A program made the translations under genes and the position numbers. This document shows, in pieces, positions 1 to 5,787 of a stretch of DNA of 9,973 nt. How positions within the stretch are numbered: the first letter of the stretch is position 1; each line of letters begins with the position of its first letter. The stretch is from an uncultured Eubacteriales bacterium (lineage in GTDB: Bacteria > Bacillota > Clostridia > Lachnospirales > Anaerotignaceae). The DNA is taken from positions 1-9,973 of the forward strand of contig CAKQPE010000071.1 of the NCBI GenBank assembly GCA_934256695.1. The letters are read 5' to 3'. Under the pieces are notes generated by a model. The model was given only the letters and a program-made list of their open reading frames with translations. It was not told the origin of the DNA and ran no database searches.

Positions 1-9
1 AATCTGCAT
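1..9 (-). CDS. Start of the next his-operon gene, probably hisA (partial, 5' end only)
   Basis: Three codons are visible on the minus strand, reading ATG CAG ATT (Met-Gln-Ile), and the gene runs off the left edge. The start is supported by a strong GGGAGG ribosome binding site at 19-24, 9 nt upstream, which overlaps the end of hisH. hisA (phosphoribosylformimino-AICAR isomerase) usually follows hisH in this type of operon, and HisA proteins often begin Met-Gln-Ile/Leu. Three residues cannot identify a protein, so hisA is an inference from gene order; hisF is the alternative. Confidence 0.45.
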
Positions 10-12
10 TTA

Positions 13-609
13 TTATATCCTCCCAAAGTTTTTAAGAATTTTAAGTCCCGTATCTCCGCTTTTTTCCGGGTGGAACTGTACTGCAAAAACATTGTCCTTC
101 TGTGCCGCAACCTGTATATCTTCACCGTAAAAACAGGTTGCACTTACTATATCGTCATCTGTCTTTAATCTGTATGAATGGACAAAATATACATATGGCT
201 CATCACCTAAGCCTTCAAAAAGCGGATTTCTTTTAAGTATGTTAAGATTGTTCCAGCCTATCTGCGGTATAATCTGACCTTCGGGAAGAAGAACGACTTC
301 TCCCCTCATAAGTCCCAGACCTTCATATTCGCCGTTTTCGTAGCTTTTGTCAAACATCATCTGCATACCGAGACATATTCCCAAAAGTGGCTTTTTTTCT
401 TTTACAATCTCATATATAACCTTGTCAAGCTCTTTTTCCTTCAATGTGCTTATTGCGTCACGAAAAGCACCTACTCCGGGGAGAACAACTCTGTCGGCTT
501 CGGCTATCTTTTCGGGATTATCGGTAATTTCTGCATCAAATCCGAGAAATTCAAAGGCTTTCTGCACACTTCTTAAATTTCCCATTCCGTAATCAATTAT
601 GGAAATCAT
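13..609 (-). CDS. hisH: Imidazole glycerol phosphate synthase glutaminase subunit HisH
   Basis: This is the class I glutamine amidotransferase subunit of imidazole glycerol phosphate synthase. It releases ammonia from glutamine and channels it to HisF, which makes imidazole glycerol phosphate and AICAR in histidine synthesis. The 198-aa product has the usual family length. The N-terminus reads IDYGMGNL (residues 5-12). The nucleophile is Cys79 in GICLGMQ (77-83), and the other triad members are His180 and Glu182 in QFHPEKSG (178-185). The FVHSY segment (142-146) is also typical. I chose the ATG at 609 because GGAGGT (618-623) lies 8 nt upstream and the family starts here; a longer GTG frame from 648 has no site. 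The binding site lies inside the last codons of hisB, whose stop is only 4 nt away, so translation is probably coupled. The stop (13-15) is followed at once by the next his gene. Confidence 0.97.
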   Translation of the reverse strand: MISIIDYGMGNLRSVQKAFEFLGFDAEITDNPEKIAEADRVVLPGVGAFRDAISTLKEKELDKVIYEIVKEKKPLLGICLGMQMMFDKSYENGEYEGLGLMRGEVVLLPEGQIIPQIGWNNLNILKRNPLFEGLGDEPYVYFVHSYRLKTDDDIVSATCFYGEDIQVAAQKDNVFAVQFHPEKSGDTGLKILKNFGRI

Positions 610-613
610 GCTT

Positions 614-1204
614 TTACACCTCCAACATTCCTTTTGTGGAAAGTACACCTTCTATTCTGTCATCATAGCTTGTTGCCATATCAAGAGCCTTTCCGAAAGC
701 CTTAAATACACCTTCGGCTATATGGTGGCTGTTCTTTCCCTCAAGCATTTTTATATGCATATCAATACCGGCATTGGCAGTTACGGCTCTGAAAAATTCC
801 TCAACCATTTCCATATCCATGTCTCCGCACTTCTGTGTAGGGAATGTTACGTCAAAATTAAGATATGCCCTGCCGGAGATGTCCATAGAACAAAGAATAA
901 GTGCTTCGTCCATAGGGAGAATAAAAAATCCGTATCTCTTTATACCTTTTTTGTCGCCAAGTGCCTTTGCAATGCATTTTCCGAGAACAATGCCAACATC
1001 TTCTATTGTGTGGTGGCAGTCAACCTCTATATCCCCTTTTGCATTTACGTCAAGGTCCATAAATCCGTGCTTTGATATATGTGTAAGCATATGGTCGAAA
1101 AAGCCTATTCCCGTAGAAATGCTGTTTTCTCCCGTTCCGTCAATATCAATGCTCATTGTAATTTTTGTTTCAAAGGTATCTCTCTTTATTTCTGCTCTTC
1201 TCAT
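614..1204 (-). CDS. hisB: Imidazoleglycerol-phosphate dehydratase HisB
   Basis: HisB removes water from imidazole glycerol phosphate to give imidazole acetol phosphate in cytoplasmic histidine synthesis. This is the monofunctional form: 196 aa, without the N-terminal histidinol-phosphatase domain found in enterobacterial HisB. The metal-binding and catalytic motifs are visible: FFDHML (35-40), DCHHTIEDVGI (62-72) and, near the C-terminus, SHHIAEGVFKAFGKAL (159-174). The family forms a 24-mer with Mn ions bound by these His/Glu clusters (established knowledge). The ATG at 1204 is preceded by AAGGCGGTG (about 1208-1216). hisD stops 16 nt upstream. The final codons contain the ribosome binding site of hisH. 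The next enzyme, HisC aminotransferase, is not encoded nearby. Confidence 0.98.
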   Translation of the reverse strand: MRRAEIKRDTFETKITMSIDIDGTGENSISTGIGFFDHMLTHISKHGFMDLDVNAKGDIEVDCHHTIEDVGIVLGKCIAKALGDKKGIKRYGFFILPMDEALILCSMDISGRAYLNFDVTFPTQKCGDMDMEMVEEFFRAVTANAGIDMHIKMLEGKNSHHIAEGVFKAFGKALDMATSYDDRIEGVLSTKGMLEV

Positions 1205-1220
1205 TAAGACACCGCCTTTA

Positions 1221-2516
1221 TCAACATTCTTTTCTTACTCTTACTGCATTTGCGTGTGCCGTAAGACCTTCCGCATTGGCAAAAGCTATTATATCGTCAC
1301 TTAAATTCAAAAGTGCCTCTTTGCTGAACGAAATAAGGCTTGATTTCTTTATAAAGTCATCTACTGAAAGCGGAGAGAAAAATCTTGCCGTTCCGCCTGT
1401 AGGAAGGACATGGTTAGGGCCTGCCATATAATCTCCCAAAGGTTCAGGTGTGTAGTGACCGAGGAATATCGCACCTGCGTTTTTAATAAGCGGAAGAACC
1501 TCGAAAGGTGACTGTGTGCATACTTCCATATGTTCCGGAGCAATTCCGTTTGATATTGCACAGGCTTCTTCTATTGTATCTGTTACAATAACGGCACCGT
1601 AGTTTTCTATTGATTTGTTTATAATATCTTTTCTTTCAAGTACGGCTGTCTGTTTTTCAACTTCCTTCTGTACTTCGTAAGCAAGTTTTTCGCTTGTTGT
1701 AACAAGTATTGCAGATGCCATTTCGTCATGCTCTGCCTGTGAAAGAAGGTCTGCCGCCGTATAAACAGGGTTTGCACTTTCGTCTGCAAGAACAAGTATT
1801 TCGCTTGGGCCTGCAACGGAGTCTATGTTTACATAGCCGTAAACGGATTTCTTTGCAAGGGCAACGAATATATTTCCAGGGCCGCAGATTTTATCTACCT
1901 TAGGTACACTTTCCGTACCGAAAGCAAGGGCAGCTATAGCCTGAGCACCGCCGATTTTGAAAATTTCGTCAACGCCTGCTTCCTTTGCGGCAACTATTGT
2001 TGTAGGATAAACACTTCCGTCCTTCTGTGCCGGTGTTGTCATATAAATGTTTTTAACTCCCGCAACGTGTGCCGGCATAACATTCATAAGAACCGATGAA
2101 GGATAAGCTGCCTTTCCGCCGGGAACATAAACGCCTACTCTTTCAAGCGGTCTTATAATCTGTCCCATTATTTCGCCCTTTTCATCAGGCTCAAACCAAC
2201 TGTTTCTTTTCTGTTTTTCGTGGAAAGCCTTTATTCTTGCGGCTGATTTTTTAATTACTTCTATTAATTCCGGCTTAACCTGACTGTAGGCATATTTAAT
2301 TTCTTCGTCTGTAACTTTAAGTGTCTCAGGTGTAATTTTTATTTTGTCAAATTTTTCCGTATATTCAAAAATCGCCTTGTCTCCGTTTTCTTTTACATTG
2401 GCAAGTATTGAATCTACTATTTCCTGAACATTTTTATTTTCAATCTGTGAACGTGAGAGTATCTGTTTAACTATTTTTTCACCGTCAGGTGTATTGTAAC
2501 GGATAACGGGTATCAT
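1221..2516 (-). CDS. hisD: Histidinol dehydrogenase HisD
   Basis: HisD is the zinc enzyme that performs the last two steps of histidine synthesis, oxidising L-histidinol to L-histidine with two NAD+. The product is 431 aa, normal for the family. Family blocks appear in order: VGVYVPGGKAAYPSS (127-141), FKIGGAQAIAALAFGT (186-201), KICGPGN (209-215) and IDSVAGPSEILVLAD (231-245). The zinc ligands correspond to Gln260 and His263 (SQAEHD), Asp362 (GDY) and His421 (TAHANAV). The catalytic bases correspond to Glu328-His329 (PEHM) and His369 (PNHVLPTGG). No key residue is missing. Its ATG overlaps the hisG stop as ATGA (2513-2516), with an AAAGGAGGAAA ribosome binding site at about 2520-2530 inside hisG, so the two are translationally coupled. 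Confidence 0.98.
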   Translation of the reverse strand: MIPVIRYNTPDGEKIVKQILSRSQIENKNVQEIVDSILANVKENGDKAIFEYTEKFDKIKITPETLKVTDEEIKYAYSQVKPELIEVIKKSAARIKAFHEKQKRNSWFEPDEKGEIMGQIIRPLERVGVYVPGGKAAYPSSVLMNVMPAHVAGVKNIYMTTPAQKDGSVYPTTIVAAKEAGVDEIFKIGGAQAIAALAFGTESVPKVDKICGPGNIFVALAKKSVYGYVNIDSVAGPSEILVLADESANPVYTAADLLSQAEHDEMASAILVTTSEKLAYEVQKEVEKQTAVLERKDIINKSIENYGAVIVTDTIEEACAISNGIAPEHMEVCTQSPFEVLPLIKNAGAIFLGHYTPEPLGDYMAGPNHVLPTGGTARFFSPLSVDDFIKKSSLISFSKEALLNLSDDIIAFANAEGLTAHANAVRVRKEC

Positions 2517-3160
2517 TTCTTTTCCTCCTTTAAAACTGCTCTTATCTTATCTATAACATCAATAATTCTTTCATGATCCATTTTCATGCTTACTCGGTTT
2601 ACAACTATTCTTGCGGAAAGAGGACATATTTCCTCAAAAACAACAAGTCCGTTTTCCTTCAGCGTTGCTCCGCTTTCCACTATATCCACTATACAGTCTG
2701 AAAGACCGACTATAGGTGCAAGCTCAACAGAACCGTTAAGCTTTATTATTTCAACTGTCTGGTGCATCTGGTGGTAGAAATAATCCCTTGCTATTTTAGG
2801 ATACTTTGTCGCAACCCTAAGCGAATGTTGTTTGTGAAGCTTATCCTTCATCTCCGGAAGTCCCGCAACACACATACGGCATTTTCCAAGCCCTAAATCA
2901 AGCATTTCGTACAGGTTTCTGTTTTCTTCCATTATTGTGTCTTTTCCGACAACACCTATATCTGCCGCACCATGCTCTACATAAGTAGGAACATCACTTG
3001 TTTTTGCAAGGAAAATCTTTAATTTAAGTTCTTCGTTTACAAATATAAGCTTTCTTGATTTTTCTTTCATTTCTTCGCAAGGCATTCCTATTTTTTCCAG
3101 AAGTCCCATTGTCTGGTCGGCAAGTCTGCCCTTTGCCAATGCAAATGTAAGGTATCTCAT
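2513..3160 (-). CDS. hisG: ATP phosphoribosyltransferase catalytic subunit HisG (short form)
   Basis: HisG catalyses the first committed step of histidine synthesis: ATP plus PRPP gives phosphoribosyl-ATP. At 215 aa it is the short form, which lacks the C-terminal histidine-sensing ACT-like domain and works as a hetero-octamer with HisZ. Recognisable blocks are FALAKGRL (6-13), DVPTYVEHGAADIGVVGKD (56-74), LNGSVELAPIVGL (141-153) and the PRPP-binding loop DIVESGATLKENGL (159-172). hisZ ends immediately before the ATG (stop at 3161-3163, no spacer). The purine-rich AAGGGGGA in the last hisZ codons is the probable ribosome binding site. This gives near-equal coupled synthesis of the two subunits, as expected for a fixed-ratio complex. 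hisD overlaps the 3' end. Confidence 0.97.
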   Translation of the reverse strand: MRYLTFALAKGRLADQTMGLLEKIGMPCEEMKEKSRKLIFVNEELKLKIFLAKTSDVPTYVEHGAADIGVVGKDTIMEENRNLYEMLDLGLGKCRMCVAGLPEMKDKLHKQHSLRVATKYPKIARDYFYHQMHQTVEIIKLNGSVELAPIVGLSDCIVDIVESGATLKENGLVVFEEICPLSARIVVNRVSMKMDHERIIDVIDKIRAVLKEEKK

Positions 3161-4444
3161 TTATTTATCCCCCTTAGTCGGAAAAGCCAAGTCCTTAACA
3201 GTTATATCGGCTGACACTATTCCTTTTTCTTCATCATTTCTTATGTAAGTAATATTAATTGCGTCCTTAAAGAATATAAGAGACTCCATATTTTTTGTTT
3301 TCATATATTCTATATTTTCATCAAGAGTATATCCTGCAAGGCTGTTTTCCACCTTAACTCCCGATTTTCTGTATATATCGGCTATTTTAAAAGCCGATGC
3401 CATTCCAGATTTTGTTGATGCAATCAATGCCTTTGCTTTAGCAGAAGGAAACTGATAATTATTTCTTTCCAATACACTTATTACTTCGTCTACCTTAACA
3501 ACAAATCCTACTGCAGGAATATCTCTACCAAACTGTTTAACAAGGTTGTTGTATCTTCCTCCGTCCACTATGGAATATCCTGTTCCGTAGGTATATCCTC
3601 TGAATATTATTCCTGTATAATAATTAAGCTGATTTACCATTCCCATATCAAAGGACACATACTTGCTTACTCCGTGGAGTATAAGCATATTGTAAAGTTC
3701 TTCCATTTCCGCAAGGGCTTTCTGTGCCTCTCTGCTTTTTGTAAGTGTCTTTGTGTATTCAAGTATATCACTGCCGCCTACAAGACGAGGAAGCTCCAAA
3801 AACAGCTTCTTTATATTAGAAGGAATATTTTTGTCCTCAACAAAATATTCAACTCCTGCATAGTTTCTGTTTGCTATAAGATCTTTTATTGTGTTTCTTT
3901 CATCTTCGTTAAATCCGGCTTCATCAAGAACGGCATTGAAAAACTGTACCTGACCTATATTAAGCTTAAACTCGTTTATTCCACAGGCAAGAACGCTCTT
4001 TACGGCTATGGCTATTGTTTCCGCATCAGCCTCAGTGCTGTCGGAACCCATAAGCTCAATACCTGCCTGTGAAAATTCGCACTTCTTTCCCTGATAGCTT
4101 TTTGAATCCCTGAAAGCATTGCCGTAATAACAAAATCTTAAAGGCATTGTGCTGTCATTAAATGCAGTTGCCGCAATTCTTGCTATAGGCGGTGTCATAT
4201 CACTTCTTAAAGCAAGTGTTGAACCATCCTTATCGAAGAATCTGAACATTTCCTTTGGACTTATTGAGCCCATTTTTTCGTCGGAAAAAACCTCTATATA
4301 TTCAAACATAGGTGTTTCTACAGCTCTGTATCCATAGCCTTCAAACACATTTTCTATTTTTCGCATTACATATTTTTTTATTTCTGTTTCGTCCGGAAGT
4401 AAGTCCCCAACACCTATAGGCGTATGAAGTTTAAAATCAAGCAT
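3161..4444 (-). CDS. hisZ: ATP phosphoribosyltransferase regulatory subunit HisZ
   Basis: HisZ is a histidyl-tRNA synthetase paralogue that does not charge tRNA. It binds short-form HisG, activates it and mediates feedback inhibition by histidine. The 427-aa product shows class II synthetase-like blocks: PIGVGDLLPDE (9-19), LRSDMTPPIAR (79-89, motif 2-like), YYGNAFRD (106-113), QAGIELMG (126-133), YYTGIIFRGYT (275-285) and GGRYNNLV (295-302). About 90 C-terminal residues (335-427) form a less conserved domain. True HisRS is argued against by the adjacent hisG, which is the HisZ-dependent form, and by the his-operon context. I place the start at the ATG at 4444, with AAAGGTGG about 8 nt upstream (4453-4460). 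A GTG at 4456 would lie inside that site. It is the first gene of the operon, behind the promoter at 4491-4519. Confidence 0.95.
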   Translation of the reverse strand: MLDFKLHTPIGVGDLLPDETEIKKYVMRKIENVFEGYGYRAVETPMFEYIEVFSDEKMGSISPKEMFRFFDKDGSTLALRSDMTPPIARIAATAFNDSTMPLRFCYYGNAFRDSKSYQGKKCEFSQAGIELMGSDSTEADAETIAIAVKSVLACGINEFKLNIGQVQFFNAVLDEAGFNEDERNTIKDLIANRNYAGVEYFVEDKNIPSNIKKLFLELPRLVGGSDILEYTKTLTKSREAQKALAEMEELYNMLILHGVSKYVSFDMGMVNQLNYYTGIIFRGYTYGTGYSIVDGGRYNNLVKQFGRDIPAVGFVVKVDEVISVLERNNYQFPSAKAKALIASTKSGMASAFKIADIYRKSGVKVENSLAGYTLDENIEYMKTKNMESLIFFKDAINITYIRNDEEKGIVSADITVKDLAFPTKGDK

Positions 4445-4462
4445 AATCGCACCCACCTTTTA

Positions 4463-4488
4463 ACTTTATTACTCTACTACAATAAAGT
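4463..4488. repeat. Inverted repeat 8-10-8 around the his transcription start
   Basis: ACTTTATT (4463-4470) and AATAAAGT (4481-4488) are perfect 8-bp inverted arms separated by 10 bp. The predicted his transcription start falls inside the upstream arm, so the full repeat would not form in the mRNA. It fits a second DNA-binding site better than an RNA hairpin. AT-rich repeats of this length also arise by chance. Confidence 0.3.
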
Positions 4489-4505
4489 ACAGTATATACA
4501 ATACT
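4486..4505. promoter_or_regulatory. Candidate operator: 20-bp imperfect palindrome over the his -10 box
   Basis: The sequence reads AGTACAGTATATACAATACT and matches its own reverse complement at 16 of 20 positions, with a perfect central GTATATAC and outer AGTA/TACT arms. It covers the -10 hexamer and part of the spacer of the his promoter, a position where a bound repressor would block RNA polymerase. A TrpR-family regulator (HisR/YerC) is known to control his genes in some Firmicutes. Assigning it here is inference, and no regulator gene is in the window. Confidence 0.5.
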
Positions 4506-4519
4506 CCCTTTTTTGTCAA
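4491..4519 (-). promoter_or_regulatory. Sigma-A promoter of the his operon
   Basis: On the minus strand TTGACA (4514-4519, a perfect -35) is separated by exactly 17 bp from TATACT (4491-4496, 5 of 6 to the -10 consensus). DNA further upstream (4520-4560) is rich in A and T tracts, as in UP elements. The predicted start is near 4484, giving a leader of about 40 nt to the hisZ ATG. That leader is too short for a T-box or leader-peptide attenuator, so control is more likely by a repressor at the promoter. Confidence 0.85.
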
Positions 4520-4645
4520 TAAATATATTTTGAATTTTAACATTTTTTCCATTTTTTGAAAAGAACAACATTAATTCCTGCTTGTTATCTATAGAAAATT
4601 ATTGCCATAATAAAAAATCTTTCACCTTATTTTTAAGCAAAATTA

Positions 4646-4682
4646 AACCTCAAAGCAAATAATTTCTATAGGCTTTGAGGTT
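4646..4682 (-). terminator. Hairpin terminator between the Spo0A-like gene and hisZ
   Basis: AACCTCAAAGC (4646-4656) pairs perfectly with GCTTTGAGGTT (4672-4682), an 11-bp stem with a 15-nt loop. It lies about 70 nt past the stop of the Spo0A-like gene and upstream of the his promoter. On the minus strand the stem is followed by TAATTTTG, a modest U tract; on the plus strand a better run (TTTTTTATTTTT) follows. It most likely ends the minus-strand regulator transcript and insulates the his operon. Confidence 0.6.
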
Positions 4683-4706
4683 CAATTTTTTATTTTTATA
4701 CAGTTT

Positions 4707-4726
4707 TAATGTATTTATATACATTA
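4707..4726. repeat. Short inverted repeat TAATGTAT/ATACATTA
   Basis: Perfect 8-bp arms at 4707-4714 and 4719-4726 with a 4-nt loop lie just past the 3' end of the Spo0A-like gene. All stem pairs but two are A-T and no U tract follows on the minus strand, so a terminator role is weak. It could be a protein-binding palindrome or a chance AT-rich repeat. The rest of 4520-4752 shows no gene or recognisable RNA. Confidence 0.25.
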
Positions 4727-4752
4727 CTTTGAAACTTTTTTACAAACTTACT

Positions 4753-5514
4753 TTATATACACATAAAATTTTCCATTATATAATCAACAACTGTGTGCAG
4801 AAATTCTTTGTTTGTCGGTCTTTTCTTAAATTCATATCCAAATATATTTCTGTATTTATCCGCAGCCGTTGCCCACGAAAGTTCTATACAGTTTCTTATA
4901 TTTCTTTCCACGCTTTTGGGTTCTGTATTAAACACTTTTGCAATCTCCGGATACAATTCCTTTGTTATAACATCAATACCGTGATTGTTTGCAATAATAT
5001 ATGGTATTGCAAATTTTAAATACCTGTAACCTTTAAGATTTGGCTTTACTCCGAGCTTTCCTATAAACTCAGATATTTTCACTTCATATGACTTCTTTAT
5101 TTCCGGTTTTGTTCCATCATATTCACAAAGCTGCAATATTCTCTTTTTTATTATCTCTTTGTCAAACGGCTTTGTTATACAATAGTCTGCTCCGAGTTTT
5201 ATCACAATTTCCGAAATTTTAGTATTTCCGAAATCATTAACAGCAATAACTTTTGTACTGTTTGAGTTCGATTTCTGTAATTCTTCCAAAACCCATAATC
5301 CATCATTTTCCGTTAAAGAAATGCATATAATTGCCAAATTATATTTATCGGAAATTATCTCCTTCAATGCTGCTTTTCCGCTTTGGACACATTTTTTCAC
5401 TTCTATCATTCCGTCAGCTTCCAAAACACAGGCTATACTTTTCATCCTCTTTATGTCTGAATCGGCAATTAAAATTTTTATTCTTTCTTCATCAAAACCC
5501 CAAGTATCTTTCAT
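4753..5514 (-). CDS. Spo0A-like transcription factor with a degenerate receiver domain
   Basis: The 253-aa protein has the layout of Spo0A, the sporulation master regulator: a receiver (about 11-130), a short linker, and a Spo0A-type DNA-binding domain (about 145-250). The C-terminal half is clear: KGYRYLKFAI (161-170), ELYPEIAKVFNT (186-197), the recognition helix KSVERNIRNCIELSW (200-214), FGYEF (225-229) and KRPTNKEF (231-238). The receiver aligns without gaps to Bacillus Spo0A over the tested stretch but has lost phosphorylation residues. The acceptor Asp is Cys64, the acidic pair is Asp18-Ser19, the switch Thr is Asn93, and only Lys115 (TKPFD) remains. It is therefore probably not controlled by a phosphorelay. 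The ATG at 5514 has GGGAGGA 6 nt upstream (5521-5527). It is not beside spoIVB or recN, the usual spo0A place, and is probably a paralogue. Its function and targets are unknown. Confidence 0.9.
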   Translation of the reverse strand: MKDTWGFDEERIKILIADSDIKRMKSIACVLEADGMIEVKKCVQSGKAALKEIISDKYNLAIICISLTENDGLWVLEELQKSNSNSTKVIAVNDFGNTKISEIVIKLGADYCITKPFDKEIIKKRILQLCEYDGTKPEIKKSYEVKISEFIGKLGVKPNLKGYRYLKFAIPYIIANNHGIDVITKELYPEIAKVFNTEPKSVERNIRNCIELSWATAADKYRNIFGYEFKKRPTNKEFLHTVVDYIMENFMCI

Positions 5515-5535
5515 ATTAATTCCTCCCAAAAAAAT

Positions 5536-5564
5536 ATTACACACATAATATAATATTTTTTCAA
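5536..5564 (-). promoter_or_regulatory. Possible promoter of the Spo0A-like gene
   Basis: On the minus strand TTGAAA (5559-5564, 5 of 6) stands 17 bp from TGTAAT (5536-5541, 5 of 6). The predicted start would be only a few nucleotides from the ribosome binding site (5521-5527), an unusually short leader. The region is very AT-rich and other -10-like words are present (5545-5555), so this assignment is weak. Confidence 0.3.
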
Positions 5565-5688
5565 ATTAATTTCATCTGTTTTGCACGAAATGTTTTAATT
5601 ATGAATAAATAACACTATTATTCCCCTTAAATTAAAATTTCTTAATTTTTTCACAGTTTTTTGTAAGTTTTCTTTTAAAAAATCAGTC

Positions 5689-5713
5689 ATTATTACATAA
5701 CTTATGTAATAAT
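5689..5713. promoter_or_regulatory. Perfect 25-bp palindrome between the divergent genes
   Basis: ATTATTACATAA (5689-5700) and TTATGTAATAAT (5702-5713) are exact 12-bp inverted arms around a single central C. This near-gapless symmetry is typical of a dimeric repressor or activator site rather than an RNA hairpin, since there is no loop. It overlaps ATTACA (5692-5697), which is 17 bp from a perfect TATAAT (5715-5720) and so may be a -35 box. It lies 13 bp upstream of the second candidate promoter at 5727-5755. I do not recognise the regulator. Confidence 0.65.
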
Positions 5714-5726
5714 CTATAATTTATCT

Positions 5727-5755
5727 GTTACAAATTAAATTTGCTGTGGTATAAT
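5727..5755 (+). promoter_or_regulatory. Extended -10 promoter of the DUF4317 gene
   Basis: GTTACA (5727-5732, 4 of 6 to the -35 consensus) is 17 bp from a perfect TATAAT (5750-5755). TG at 5747-5748 gives a full extended -10 (TGGTATAAT). The start would lie near 5762, giving a leader of about 26 nt to the ATG at 5788. A second possible promoter (ATTACA 5692-5697, 17 bp, TATAAT 5715-5720) lies just upstream and overlaps the palindrome. Confidence 0.75.
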
Positions 5756-5787
5756 TAAAAATAATATTTTAATATGAGGAGACAGAT

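Noticed and set aside
610..648. Extended hisH start at a GTG (648)
   Set aside because: It would add 13 residues unlike the family and overlap hisB; the ATG at 609 has GGAGGT at proper distance.
599..1304. Plus-strand open frames over hisB
   Set aside because: They are antisense to a well-supported gene and show no protein-like motifs.
4445..4456. Extended hisZ start at a GTG (4456)
   Set aside because: The GTG is part of the AAAGGTGG ribosome binding site that serves the ATG at 4444.
4445..4752. T-box riboswitch or attenuator upstream of the his operon
   Set aside because: No T-box GGTGG-ACC sequence with a terminator stem is seen, and the promoter lies only about 40 nt from hisZ.
5515..5544. 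Extended start for the Spo0A-like gene at a GTG (5544)
   Set aside because: The added codons contain the GGGAGGA ribosome binding site of the ATG at 5514.
5515..5787. 0A boxes (TTGTCGAA-like) near the Spo0A-like gene
   Set aside because: I scanned both strands by eye and found no close match; the palindrome there has a different sequence.
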